From Nesterenkonia haasae (lineage in GTDB: Bacteria; Actinomycetota; Actinomycetes; Actinomycetales; Micrococcaceae), in the NCBI RefSeq assembly GCF_010119385.1, contig NZ_VFIE01000018.1, forward strand, positions 205,909 through 269,908: a stretch of DNA of 64,000 nt, written 5' to 3'. A model generated the notes under the pieces. It did no database searches. It saw only the letters and a program-made list of their open reading frames with translations, and had not been told where the DNA came from. The position numbers and the translations under genes are program-made. Below are positions 1-8,107 of the stretch, one piece after another (the stretch's first letter is position 1; each line of letters opens with the position of its first letter).

Positions 1-865
1 GGAGCATGGTGACGGCTCGGACGTTGGAGGCGATTTGGGTGGATTCTGCTGATTCGCCGCCGAGTTGTTCGGTGCCGGTGGCTCCTGCGAGGAGGTTTCT
101 GAGGTAGACGGTGACTGGGTAGAGTTCTCGCCGGTCGAGGTAGAGGAAGGCTTGGAACCAGGCGTTCCAGAATTGGACGGCGTAGAACAGGACCATGGTC
201 GCGATGACGGCTTTGGAGAGTGGGATGACCACGCGCCAGAGGATGCCGTAGGTGGTGAGTCCGTCGATGGAGGCGGCTTCTTCGAGTTCGGTGGAGAAGT
301 TTTCGAAGAATGCTTTCATCACTAGCAGGTTGAAGATGCTGATCGCGTTGGGGAGCACGATCGCCCAGATGGTGTTGGTCATTCCGAGGGTGTTGATCAG
401 TACGTAGTTCGGGATGAGTCCGCCGTTGAAGAACATGGTGAACACGGCGACGCCGATGAAGAAGGTCCGGCCTTTGAGGTATTTCTTACTCAGTGCGTAG
501 GCCATGGTGGTGGTGAGGATCATCGCGATCAGGGTCGCGACCACGGTGTAGATGACGGTGTTGGCGTAGTTACGCCAGAACATCGGGTCGGACATGACGA
601 CTTCGAAGGTGGTGATGTTGAAGCCACGCGGGATGAGGTTGACTTGTCCGGCGTTGATGAACCCTTCGGAGGAAAAGGACTGAGCGATGATGTTCAGGAA
701 CGGGTATAAGGTCACTGCGCAGATCAGGATGATCGCGGTGGCGTTGACGATCCGGAACGCGGTATAAGACTTGGAGTCTTGGATCGCGGTGGTTTTCGTG
801 GGGCGGGAGTCGAAGGTGGTTTTCTTCCCGGGTTTCGTCTCTGGTTCAGCGGCGATGGTCACCAT
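1..865 (-). CDS. Carbohydrate ABC transporter permease (LplC/YtcP-like), 3' end outside window
   Basis: Second inner-membrane permease of a sugar/oligosaccharide importer. About 288 residues are visible from the ATG at 865; relatives have roughly 290-310, so only the last residues are lost beyond base 1. After a short polar N-terminus there are hydrophobic segments at about residues 38-62, 103-123 and 136-158. The cytoplasmic coupling loop, about residues 194-218, carries the EEAASIDG..G motif that contacts the ATPase in this family. Its start overlaps the stop of the upstream permease by 7 bp (ATGGTGA), so the two are translationally coupled. No ATPase gene is visible; in LplABC-type systems a shared MsiK-like ATPase is often encoded elsewhere. 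The substrate cannot be read from sequence; the neighbouring GH43 gene suggests a plant-type oligosaccharide (inference). Confidence 0.9.
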   Translation of the reverse strand, partial: MVTIAAEPETKPGKKTTFDSRPTKTTAIQDSKSYTAFRIVNATAIILICAVTLYPFLNIIAQSFSSEGFINAGQVNLIPRGFNITTFEVVMSDPMFWRNYANTVIYTVVATLIAMILTTTMAYALSKKYLKGRTFFIGVAVFTMFFNGGLIPNYVLINTLGMTNTIWAIVLPNAISIFNLLVMKAFFENFSTELEEAASIDGLTTYGILWRVVIPLSKAVIATMVLFYAVQFWNAWFQAFLYLDRRELYPVTVYLRNLLAGATGTEQLGGESAESTQIASNVRAVTML

Positions 866-1911
866 AGTGAGGTCCCCGTCATTCTGCGTGCTGCGTAGTT
901 AGCGGACAGGATCAGGATCAACCCGATAATCGCTTCGAACAGGCCGATCGCGGTGGCGTAGGAGAAGTTCGATGAGGTGATCCCGACCCGGTAGACATAG
1001 GTCGCGATGATGTCAGCGGTGGCGTAGGTCAGCGGATCATAGAGCAGGAGTACTTTCTCGAACCCGACGGCCATGAAGGTGCCGACGTTGAGGACCAGTA
1101 GCACCACCATGGTGGGGAGCAGTCCTGGGATGGTGACATGCCACATCTGTTGCCACCGGTTCGCGCCATCGATCCGGGCTGCTTCATAGAGTTGCGGGTC
1201 GATCGTGGTCAGCGCTGCGAGGTAAAGGATGGTGCCCCATCCGACGGTCTGCCAGACCTCTGAGGTGACATAGACGGTGCGGAACCATTCTGGTAGCTGC
1301 ATAAACGGGACCGCGTCGCCACCGAAAGCGCCGATGACTTGGTTGATGGTCCCATTGAGGCTGGTGAGCTGGATGACCATGCCCGCAACGATCACAATCG
1401 ACATGAAATGCGGTAGGTAGCTGATCGATTGGGCGATGCGTTTGAACGTGTTCGAGCGCAGTTCATTGAACATCAACGCCAACACAATCGGTAACGGGAA
1501 ACACACCGCGAGGGTCAAAGCCCCAAGAATGACCGTGTTTCCGAAAACATCCCAGAACTTCGGGTCATAGATGAACATCTCGATGTAGTGGAAACCGACC
1601 CACTCATCACCAAAAATATTCGATCCTGGCCGGAACCGGCGGAACGCGATCACATTCCCCGCCATCGGTAAATACCGGAAAATCAATAAGAAGATCAACG
1701 GCGCGATCAACAGGCTATAGAGCCGCCAATCCCGCTTCAGATGATGGGACCACGTATCAGTACGATTCGTGCCCTGATACAGGTCCTTCTTCCGCACCCG
1801 GCGAGACTTCCCCCTCCTACCCGAAGAAGAATCCTCACCCGCTAACACCGCAGCAGAACCAGCACCATGACCCGGCGGCTGCCCCACAGGCACCTGAGAC
1901 GACGCAGTCAT
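859..1911 (-). CDS. Carbohydrate ABC transporter permease (LplB-like)
   Basis: First permease of the sugar importer, 350 aa. The N-terminal 60 residues are polar and basic; six hydrophobic segments follow, starting with RLYSLLIAPLIFLLIF. The EAA loop reads EAARIDGANRWQQMWHVTIP, a clean match to the family signature that docks the ATP-binding subunit. A strong ribosome site (GGGAGGGG) sits just before the ATG at 1911. The gene follows the binding-protein gene after 218 bp containing a stable hairpin, and is coupled to the second permease by a 7-bp overlap. This binding protein-permease-permease order is typical of LplABC/YtcPQ systems. Family identity is certain, the transported sugar is not. 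Confidence 0.93.
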   Translation of the reverse strand: MTASSQVPVGQPPGHGAGSAAVLAGEDSSSGRRGKSRRVRKKDLYQGTNRTDTWSHHLKRDWRLYSLLIAPLIFLLIFRYLPMAGNVIAFRRFRPGSNIFGDEWVGFHYIEMFIYDPKFWDVFGNTVILGALTLAVCFPLPIVLALMFNELRSNTFKRIAQSISYLPHFMSIVIVAGMVIQLTSLNGTINQVIGAFGGDAVPFMQLPEWFRTVYVTSEVWQTVGWGTILYLAALTTIDPQLYEAARIDGANRWQQMWHVTIPGLLPTMVVLLVLNVGTFMAVGFEKVLLLYDPLTYATADIIATYVYRVGITSSNFSYATAIGLFEAIIGLILILSANYAARRMTGTSLW

Positions 1912-1965
1912 ACACCCCTCCCGGAATGAACGTGTAGATCTATCGGATATGTGACCTTCGGGAAT

Positions 1966-2001
1966 GTCCGGCCTGGCGATGCGGAGACCGCCAGACCGGA
2001 C
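1966..2001. terminator. Intercistronic hairpin between binding-protein and permease genes
   Basis: Arms 1966-1978 and 1989-2001 pair over 13 positions with a single G-U pair, around a 10-nt loop. There is no U-tract on the minus strand, so this is more likely an RNA-stabilising or partial-termination element than a full terminator. Such hairpins after binding-protein genes commonly keep binding-protein mRNA in excess over permease mRNA. The rest of 1912-2129 holds no gene that I can support. Confidence 0.6.
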
Positions 2002-2060
2002 CCTTTCTGTGGATCACACCCGCTAGAAAGGTCTATTGGCCCGTGAAGCTCGCTGGACTG

Positions 2061-2073
2061 TGTGATCCTCACA
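2061..2073. promoter_or_regulatory. TGTGA-N3-TCACA palindrome
   Basis: Perfect 5-bp inverted arms around a 3-bp spacer (TCC), inside the gap between the binding-protein and permease genes. The same arms with a 3-bp spacer recur at 3836-3848 in the leader of the binding-protein gene. The half-sites look like Crp/GlxR half-sites, but the spacer is 3 rather than 6, so a different factor or chance is possible. Confidence 0.35.
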
Positions 2074-2129
2074 TCAGCGATGCAAGAGCCCACGAGCTCT
2101 GCTCATCGCGGTCCCGTCGAGTCTCTTGT

Positions 2130-3812
2130 CTACTCTTCGGCGGAGGCATCCTCAATACTCTCCTGAGCGCGTTCGTACGCGTCATTGGCCAGGTCCACAA
2201 ACTGTTGCATATTTAGACTCTCCAACTCGGAGACGTAGTCATCCCAGTCGTCGAAGGACCGTTGTCCCAGGATGAACTGGGAGGTGGCGGTCTGCACCTG
2301 ATCAGTCAGTGCGGTGGACCAGAGCCCGACCTGCTCAAGCTCCAAGTCAGTGAAGGGGTGAGCGGGCGTCACAGGAAGTTCTTCCTTATGCATCATGCTC
2401 TCCTGCCATTCGATCACCTGCGGCCGGAAGGCCGAGTGCACGAGTTCGGTCGTCGAACCACTGGCGTGCAGGAATGGCTGGTTGTAGAAGCCGTAGTCGC
2501 GCAGAAGGTGCTCATCACCGTCAGGGTTGATGTTGTTGACGTCGATGTTCTCGGCGATCTGGATCTCACCGCTGTCGTCGCGTTCGTAGGTCTCTCCCTC
2601 AACCCCCCAAGTAGCGAATTCAAGCCCTTCGTCGGAGTAGTACAGCCAGTCAATGAACTGCAACAACGCCAAGAAGTTATCCTGGTCAGCTGTTGAGGAT
2701 GAGAGCATCATTCCGCTGTCGAAGCGCCCGCCACTGTGGATGTAGTCCCCGTTGCGCCCTCCTGGAATGGGAATGAGGCGAGCCTCGGCACCCTCGGTGC
2801 CCAGCTCTTCGAAACCTCGGTGGTAGATCTGGGTCGACTCGTCGTTGCCGCCGATCACAAATGAATCACCGGCTGCGAATTTCTGCTCGGCCATCTGATC
2901 GTCCTGAGTCAACGTTTCACTGTCCATCAGGCCCTCATCGACGAGGCCAGCGAAATACTCCAGCAGCTCCCGATAGCCGTCTGAGGCGCCAGCGTAGATA
3001 AACTCGTCGGCATCGTGGTCGAAGTACAGGCCCTGACCGTACCCCCAGCCAGCGACGGTATCGAAGTTCGCAGAGGCGATGTTCAGCGTGCTCTGCAGCT
3101 CCCAACGGTCAGAGTAGGGCACAACGTCGGGGTACTCCTCTTGCACTACACGCAGCTGCTCTTCCAGCTCATCCCAGGTAGCCGGCGTGTCGAGCCCTAA
3201 CTCATCCCAAATATCGCCCCGCACCACAACGCTGAAGTGGTAGAACGGATCCTCGAGCAAACCGGGAAGTACATAGGCCTTCCCGTCTTCCTGCCGCTGG
3301 GCATCAAACTCTTCCCACAGATCCCACTGATCAAGCTTGTCCGTGAAGTTCGGCATGTAGTCCAGATAGTCACTGATCGGCAACACTGCGCCACCCGAGA
3401 TGTACGGTACTTCCTGCCCGGGATAAGTCACGGGAATGAAGTCCGGCATATCTCCAGCGCCGATGACAAGCGAACGCCGTTCTTCGAAGTCGCTCAGTGG
3501 CGCGTTGACCACCGAGAACGTCACATTGTGCTCTTCTTCTAAGTGTTCGAAGAACATCCAATCGTCGTCGAACCCATGGTCTGGGTTGTTTCGGTAGAGG
3601 AGGGAGAAGTCAACCGGCTCCGTCGCCACGAAAGTGTCCCCCACCTCAAAGGACTCCATTGCCCCCTGACCGAGGTCATCTTCATCGATCTCCACAGCAT
3701 CGGCATCGTCGCCATTACCACATGCAGTGAGCACCAACGCGCCCACTGACAACATGGCAGCAGGCGCCCACAGGCGACGCCGCCGGGGCCTCAGAATTTG
3801 GTTATGCGTCAT
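2130..3812 (-). CDS. Extracellular sugar-binding lipoprotein (LplA-type solute-binding protein)
   Basis: Substrate-binding subunit of the importer, 560 aa, anchored to the outer face of the membrane. The N-terminus is basic (RPRRRRLW), followed by a hydrophobic stretch and the lipobox LTAC with the lipidated cysteine at residue 31, then an acidic mature N-terminus. Length and aromatic-rich body fit family 1 solute-binding proteins of the LplA/YtcQ group. I chose ATG 3812 because GAGAGGAAC lies about 7 nt upstream; an in-frame start at 3869 would put 19 extra residues before the signal peptide. First gene of the transport operon, divergent from the GH43 gene, with a LacI-type operator in its promoter. 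Confidence 0.92.
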   Translation of the reverse strand: MTHNQILRPRRRRLWAPAAMLSVGALVLTACGNGDDADAVEIDEDDLGQGAMESFEVGDTFVATEPVDFSLLYRNNPDHGFDDDWMFFEHLEEEHNVTFSVVNAPLSDFEERRSLVIGAGDMPDFIPVTYPGQEVPYISGGAVLPISDYLDYMPNFTDKLDQWDLWEEFDAQRQEDGKAYVLPGLLEDPFYHFSVVVRGDIWDELGLDTPATWDELEEQLRVVQEEYPDVVPYSDRWELQSTLNIASANFDTVAGWGYGQGLYFDHDADEFIYAGASDGYRELLEYFAGLVDEGLMDSETLTQDDQMAEQKFAAGDSFVIGGNDESTQIYHRGFEELGTEGAEARLIPIPGGRNGDYIHSGGRFDSGMMLSSSTADQDNFLALLQFIDWLYYSDEGLEFATWGVEGETYERDDSGEIQIAENIDVNNINPDGDEHLLRDYGFYNQPFLHASGSTTELVHSAFRPQVIEWQESMMHKEELPVTPAHPFTDLELEQVGLWSTALTDQVQTATSQFILGQRSFDDWDDYVSELESLNMQQFVDLANDAYERAQESIEDASAEE

Positions 3813-3835
3813 ATTCAAAGTTCCTCTCAGTGCGA

Positions 3836-3848
3836 TGTGAACGTCACA
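3836..3848. promoter_or_regulatory. TGTGA-N3-TCACA palindrome in the binding-protein leader
   Basis: Perfect 5-bp inverted arms with spacer ACG, in the untranslated leader of the binding-protein gene. Second copy of the motif at 2061-2073. Nearby, 3871-3886 reads TGTGA-N6-GCACA, one mismatch from a Crp/GlxR box, and overlaps the predicted -10. Confidence 0.4.
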
Positions 3849-3883
3849 CCCGCACGCATTCACGAACAAGTGTGATGTTCAGC

Positions 3884-3912
3884 ACAATAATGTTAACGTT
3901 CACTTAATGCAA
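3884..3912 (-). promoter_or_regulatory. Promoter of the binding-protein gene with embedded LacI-type operator
   Basis: On the minus strand a -35 TTGCAT (3912-3907) and a -10 TATTGT (3889-3884) are separated by exactly 17 bp. The spacer contains GTTAACGTTCAC at 3892-3903, a 12-bp CG-centred palindrome with one mismatched pair, the form bound by LacI/GalR regulators. A repressor there would block polymerase directly. The divergent GH43 gene starts 32 bp beyond this site, so both transcripts could be controlled. The likely binder is the LacI protein encoded at 4905-5918 (inference). Confidence 0.6.
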
Positions 3913-3935
3913 GATCACACAACAAAAGGGGCAGT

Positions 3936-4925
3936 ATGTCCATCGAGCAAACGTCCGGATACCTCCTTGTCCACTTTGTGGAGAGCAGCACAACCCACAT
4001 GGAGAAAATTTACTTCTCGCGCTCCCAGGGCAACGACCCCACCCGCTGGGAGCGCTTGAATGCCGGTCATGCCGTGCTGGAATCTCACCTGGGCACCGGT
4101 GGCGTCCGTGACCCCCACATCGTTCGGAGACGAGACGGTTCCGGATTCACATTGATGGCTACCGATCTCAGAGTCTGGGAGCATGGGCACCACACACCGG
4201 AGTCGTGGCGGCACTGGACCAGCAATGGAAGCCGCTCTCTGGTCCTCTGGGACAGCGAGGACCTGGTGACGTGGTCTGCACCCCGCCTCAAAGAGGTGGC
4301 CCCGCCGTCAGCGGGGATGGCCTGGGCTCCCAAAGCTATGTACGACACCGTGCACCAGGAGTATCTGGTCTTCTGGTCCTCGCACCTCTATGGCGACGAC
4401 GACCCCACCCACACCCAGCCCAGCTACAGCCGAATCCTGGCTTCACGCACCGCAGATTTCCACACTTTCTCGACGCCGCAAACGGTTCTCGACACTGGCT
4501 CCTCCGTGATCGACATGTGCGCAATAGAAGCCGATGGAAAGGTTCACAGATTCTTCAAAGAGGACTCATTCCGAGAGGACTCCCCAGGGTTGTGTCACGA
4601 GGTGGGCGATCATTTCTTCGCGGACGACTTTCTCCGTCTCGCCGAGAACATCGGCAACGATCGTTACCGTCAGGTTGAAGGACCAGTGGTGTTCCCCGAT
4701 CGCCTCGTCAGCGGGCGCTGGCACCTCATGGTTGATCAGTACATGGATGAGCCTCAGGGCTATGTGGGTCTCTACACGGACCGCATAGCCTCGGGAAACT
4801 GGAGCTGGTCCCCGGGTTTCTCCGCACCTGAGAGCACCAAACACGGTTCAGTACTAGCCCTATCCCGCAGCGAGTGGGAGCGACTTGACCACGCATTCGG
4901 TCGGTCAGAGTCTTCGAGCCGATGA
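3936..4925 (+). CDS. Glycoside hydrolase family 43-type enzyme, cytoplasmic
   Basis: Predicted five-bladed beta-propeller glycosidase, 329 aa, probably acting on arabinose- or xylose-containing oligosaccharides after import. No signal peptide is present. Expected catalytic positions are visible: Asp59 in VRDPHI (general base), Asp193 in SSVIDMC (pKa modulator) and Glu248 in QVEGP (general acid). A ribosome site AGGGGC precedes the ATG. The gene diverges from the transport operon and converges with the LacI gene, their ends overlapping by 21 bp. Shared control with the transporter and lack of export suggest import first, hydrolysis inside. Arabinosidase versus xylosidase activity cannot be told apart here. 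Confidence 0.8.
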   Translation: MSIEQTSGYLLVHFVESSTTHMEKIYFSRSQGNDPTRWERLNAGHAVLESHLGTGGVRDPHIVRRRDGSGFTLMATDLRVWEHGHHTPESWRHWTSNGSRSLVLWDSEDLVTWSAPRLKEVAPPSAGMAWAPKAMYDTVHQEYLVFWSSHLYGDDDPTHTQPSYSRILASRTADFHTFSTPQTVLDTGSSVIDMCAIEADGKVHRFFKEDSFREDSPGLCHEVGDHFFADDFLRLAENIGNDRYRQVEGPVVFPDRLVSGRWHLMVDQYMDEPQGYVGLYTDRIASGNWSWSPGFSAPESTKHGSVLALSRSEWERLDHAFGRSESSSR

Positions 4926-5918
4926 CCGAACAACCAACTCAGGCGCGATGAACCCCTCACCCGGAGGATCACCAGCAGAGATTCTCAGGAGCATGTTCAT
5001 CGCCGCCCTTCCTGCCTGTTCGAACGGCTGTCGGATCGTTGTCAACGGAGGCATGAAGTATCCGGCAGCGTCGACGTCGTCGTACCCAACGATCGACACA
5101 TCACCCGGCACACTCAACCCTTCGGTTTCCAAAGCGCGAATTGCACCGAGAGCAATGTAGTCGTTGGCAGCAAAAATTGCTTCCGGGCGGTCCTGACCCA
5201 GCAGCTGCTGAGCAGCGACATAACCACTTTCGGCGGTCCAATCAGAACTTCCTACCTGCGCTCCAGCGTGGAGCCCCGACTCGGACAGCAGCTGCCTCCA
5301 CCCGGTGACTCGCCCTCTGGCGTCATACCAGTCCTCAGGACCAGAAATATGCGCCACATTCCGATGACCCAAGCTCAGTAGATGCTCCACTGCGAGCCGT
5401 GCGCCCATCTCCTGGTCAATACCAACGACATTCTGGTGGTCGACCAAGCTCAGACCCGAAGTGACAATCACCACTGGCATCCGCGCTGACAGCTGCCGGG
5501 CTGCGTCAGCCAATGTTGGCACTGGAGCAATGACGATGACTGCTTCTACCCCGTGCCCAAGAAAGAAATCCAGGGTGGACTCCACGGTTTTCCGCCGAGC
5601 GTCCCGAACAACGCTCAGTGCGGTGGCGAACCCTTCTTTGCGTGCCGCCTCTTCGATGGCCAAAGTTGTTCTATTGGGCCCAAAGGACGCGTCACCGGGG
5701 CTGACTACACCTATCAGCCCGGTTTTCCGCGTCTTCAGTGCACGCGCCTGAGAGTTTCGGCGGTACCCCAAATCTCTCATGGCCCGGCGCACCCGTTCTA
5801 AAGTGTCGCTCCTGAGCGCCTCTGGTGTGTTGATCGCACGAGAGACTGTCTGATGAGAGACACCAGCCTGCTTCGCTACGTCAATCATCGACGGGGCTCT
5901 CCCCCGGCGCTCAATCAT
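4905..5918 (-). CDS. LacI-family transcriptional regulator
   Basis: Sugar-responsive DNA-binding repressor, 337 aa. The N-terminal helix-turn-helix and hinge run through residues 10-61 (PSMIDVAKQAGVSHQTVSRA, ending NSQARAL), followed by a periplasmic-binding-protein-like effector domain starting TGLIGVVSPGD. I chose ATG 5918, which gives the usual short lead before the helix-turn-helix; the open frame extends to 6032 but would run into the upstream DUF3817 gene. The ribosome site is weak. Its likely target is the palindrome at 3892-3903. The 3' end overlaps the GH43 gene by 21 bp in convergent orientation, so each mRNA carries antisense to the other's end. Confidence 0.9.
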   Translation of the reverse strand: MIERRGRAPSMIDVAKQAGVSHQTVSRAINTPEALRSDTLERVRRAMRDLGYRRNSQARALKTRKTGLIGVVSPGDASFGPNRTTLAIEEAARKEGFATALSVVRDARRKTVESTLDFFLGHGVEAVIVIAPVPTLADAARQLSARMPVVIVTSGLSLVDHQNVVGIDQEMGARLAVEHLLSLGHRNVAHISGPEDWYDARGRVTGWRQLLSESGLHAGAQVGSSDWTAESGYVAAQQLLGQDRPEAIFAANDYIALGAIRALETEGLSVPGDVSIVGYDDVDAAGYFMPPLTTIRQPFEQAGRAAMNMLLRISAGDPPGEGFIAPELVVRSSARRL

Positions 5919-5958
5919 CACCCGATCATCGTAGACCACGGCTTCATGGGGCGGACCA

Positions 5959-6483
5959 TCAATACCGCGGCGCAGCCACCTGGCTGCTCTGCAGATCACG
6001 ATTGACGAAACGAACAACTTTCCGTTCCACAAAGAAGCTGAAGAAGGGCACCAGGCCGCCGCTGATGATCAGAGCCAGCCGTCCCGCGCCCCAGCGCAGC
6101 ATGTACCAGAGGCGGAAACCGGCCACCAGGTAGACGACGTAGGCGACGCCGTGAGCCTGGGCGATCATTGTTGACGTGGAGCGTGCATCCTGCAGAGACT
6201 CAGCAGGATAGAAGCCGATCACATTCGAGGTGCCGTCGACTGTAGTGCCACCGATGTACAACTCAAAACCGTCCCAGAAGGTCCATCCGAACAGGGAGCC
6301 GCTGATCAGGATCTTGGCCACCATAATGAGTAGGAAGATGCCGGTGATAATCGCCATCACACGGTAGAACGTCAGTCCGCTGCGAATCTGCGCGGACGTA
6401 CCGTAGAGCCGTTGGGTGCGTTTCTTCGGCCTTGGCGGAGGGTCACCTAAAGTGACGTCCGTGTTGGCCTGCTGGTCACTCAT
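5959..6483 (-). CDS. DUF3817 integral membrane protein
   Basis: Small membrane protein of 174 aa with three or four hydrophobic segments (about residues 42-62, 106-125 and 135-150) and a charged proline-rich N-terminus. The sequence matches the DUF3817 family, often annotated beside SURF1 in Actinobacteria; molecular function is unknown. Its ATG overlaps the SURF1 stop by 4 bp (ATGA), so the two are coupled, and a role near cytochrome oxidase assembly is possible but unproven. It ends 40 bp before the LacI start. Confidence 0.85.
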   Translation of the reverse strand: MSDQQANTDVTLGDPPPRPKKRTQRLYGTSAQIRSGLTFYRVMAIITGIFLLIMVAKILISGSLFGWTFWDGFELYIGGTTVDGTSNVIGFYPAESLQDARSTSTMIAQAHGVAYVVYLVAGFRLWYMLRWGAGRLALIISGGLVPFFSFFVERKVVRFVNRDLQSSQVAAPRY

Positions 6484-7340
6484 GTTGTCTCCTCAACGTG
6501 CTCGGTCTGCTGCCTCTGCTTCTCCAACTGCTCTGCCCGCCATTGCTCTGCCCACTCGCGGTCCAGGCGTTCCTCCTCGAGCTGACGTTCGTGTGCGTCT
6601 TTGACCAGCCGCCACCACAGGTAGAAGGCGAATCCGGCGAAGACGACCCATTCCACAGCGTAGAAGAGGTTGAGCCAGTTGATGTCGCTGCCCTCCGGCT
6701 GGGGCCCCACCCAGACCGAGGCTAACGACGACGCGCCCAACGCTTCCTCGCTGAAGTCCACTACGAAACCAGAGTACGAGTCTTCTCCCCAGAGATTGAT
6801 GAGCTCGGCCACAGAAAGAGTCGGCAACACCGGGTATGGAAGATCTCGGGGACCCGGTCCGGGAGCCTCGGTTGGCAGGAGCCTGCCTTGTAGTGAGAGT
6901 TGCCCTTCTGGTGCTGGGGAAAGCCCTTCGTCTATGTCCGCCGTCCAACCCCGCACGACGGGAATCACCTGTTCATCTGGGGCGGCATCAACTCGGAACG
7001 CGGCCACTGCCCAGTACCCATCCTCCCCATCCTGGAGACGGTCAGCGATGAGCACGTCAGTCTCCGGAACAAACTCTCCTGTGAGGTTAACTATTCGATC
7101 GGCTTCTGGAAGGCCGATCGGGCGTTCAGGTTCATAGATCGCGGTGAGCTCGACAGGAGTCTCAGTGTCCTCGGCATAGCTGTGCTCGGTGCGGGACTGG
7201 TCAAACTGCCAGGCTGAGAGGACGACGAACACAGTAGCCAGCACCAGGGAGAGAACCAGCATAGTGATCCACTGTGGTTGGCGGGCAGTCGCCCAGAAGG
7301 AAGAAGAGGGCACCACACTAGAATACGCGTGCTCTCGCAT
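6480..7340 (-). CDS. SURF1-family cytochrome c oxidase assembly protein
   Basis: Membrane factor for biogenesis of aa3-type cytochrome oxidase, 286 aa. The architecture is typical: one N-terminal transmembrane helix (about residues 24-45, ending SAWQFDQSR, the SURF1 hallmark W-Q-x-x-R region), a large extracytoplasmic domain with VVRGW near residue 130, and a second helix at about 225-245 (AVEWVVFAGFAFYLWW). The charged C-terminal tail is long. It heads a two-gene unit with DUF3817. The start at 7340 has no obvious ribosome site, so the start is the least certain part. Confidence 0.88.
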   Translation of the reverse strand: MREHAYSSVVPSSSFWATARQPQWITMLVLSLVLATVFVVLSAWQFDQSRTEHSYAEDTETPVELTAIYEPERPIGLPEADRIVNLTGEFVPETDVLIADRLQDGEDGYWAVAAFRVDAAPDEQVIPVVRGWTADIDEGLSPAPEGQLSLQGRLLPTEAPGPGPRDLPYPVLPTLSVAELINLWGEDSYSGFVVDFSEEALGASSLASVWVGPQPEGSDINWLNLFYAVEWVVFAGFAFYLWWRLVKDAHERQLEEERLDREWAEQWRAEQLEKQRQQTEHVEETT

Positions 7341-7405
7341 GAGTTCTACATCAGGTAGAAATACCCGATTTCGGCTATCCCGTTTCCGGTGTCAGGATAG
7401 GTGAC

Positions 7406-8050
7406 ATGATGCGACTAGATCACGTCTCTTTTGCTGTGGGTCCAGACGGAATGGATGCCACAGTCAAGCGAATCACTGATGCTTTAGGGGTAGACCGGGT
7501 CAAGGGTGGTATCCATCCTCGGTTCGGGACAGCGAATGCGATCATTCCCTTGGCGGATCGACAATACTTAGAAATTGTCGAGGTACTTGACCATCCCAGC
7601 GCAAATAAGGCCCCTTTCGGGCAGGCTGTTCGCAATCGATCCCAGATCGGCGGCGGCTGGATGGGTTGGTGCGTCACCGTCGATGACCTTCTCCCCTTCG
7701 AAAACAGACTGGGCCGCCGGAGTGTGCCGGGCAACCGCAAGTTCCCCGACAATCAAGAACTCACGTGGCAACAGATCGGGATCAAGGGGCTCATCGCCGA
7801 CCCGCAGGTTCCGTATCTGCTGCGCTGGGATGATGGCACCGAGCACCTGCACCCGTCACGGGCCTACGAGCCCCAAGCTAAACTCATCAAGCTGTCGATC
7901 GCCGGATCTCCGAAGCGAGTAGCTGATTGGTTGGGTTCCCCCGACGCGGATCCCTTCGACAATGTTCAGGTCGATTGGATCGCTCCCTCCGGTACCCCGG
8001 GAATTATGAGTGTGACGTTCTCCAGTCCCAATGGAGAAGTCACCATTTAA
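7406..8050 (+). CDS. VOC-superfamily (glyoxalase-like) protein
   Basis: Protein of 214 aa with the opening LDHVSFAVGPD typical of vicinal-oxygen-chelate folds and a Glyoxalase_3-type layout (FGTANAIIPL.DRQYLEIVEV). His5 and Glu58 sit where metal ligands are expected. Substrate unknown; homologues are usually annotated only as VOC family protein. The ATG at 7406 follows GGTGAC; a second ATG is the next codon. It is divergent from SURF1 and ends at a strong hairpin shared with the convergent DUF1461 gene. Confidence 0.8.
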   Translation: MMRLDHVSFAVGPDGMDATVKRITDALGVDRVKGGIHPRFGTANAIIPLADRQYLEIVEVLDHPSANKAPFGQAVRNRSQIGGGWMGWCVTVDDLLPFENRLGRRSVPGNRKFPDNQELTWQQIGIKGLIADPQVPYLLRWDDGTEHLHPSRAYEPQAKLIKLSIAGSPKRVADWLGSPDADPFDNVQVDWIAPSGTPGIMSVTFSSPNGEVTI

Positions 8051-8051
8051 C

Positions 8052-8094
8052 GGCCGCTGCCGCGCCACCTTGACGGTGGGCGCGGCAGCGTGGC
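8052..8094. terminator. Hairpin terminator between convergent genes
   Basis: A GC-rich inverted repeat starts 2 bp after the VOC stop: GCTGCCGCGC-CACC pairs with GGTGGGCGCGGCAGC (one bulged base) around a 5-nt loop, extended by flanking GGCC. It lies between convergent genes, so it can act in both directions. Confidence 0.75.
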
Positions 8095-8107
8095 CACTCT
8101 GGAGGCG

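Noticed and set aside
1908-2093. Small frame between the binding-protein and permease genes
   Set aside because: No ribosome site, no coding bias, and it contains the regulatory hairpin and palindrome.
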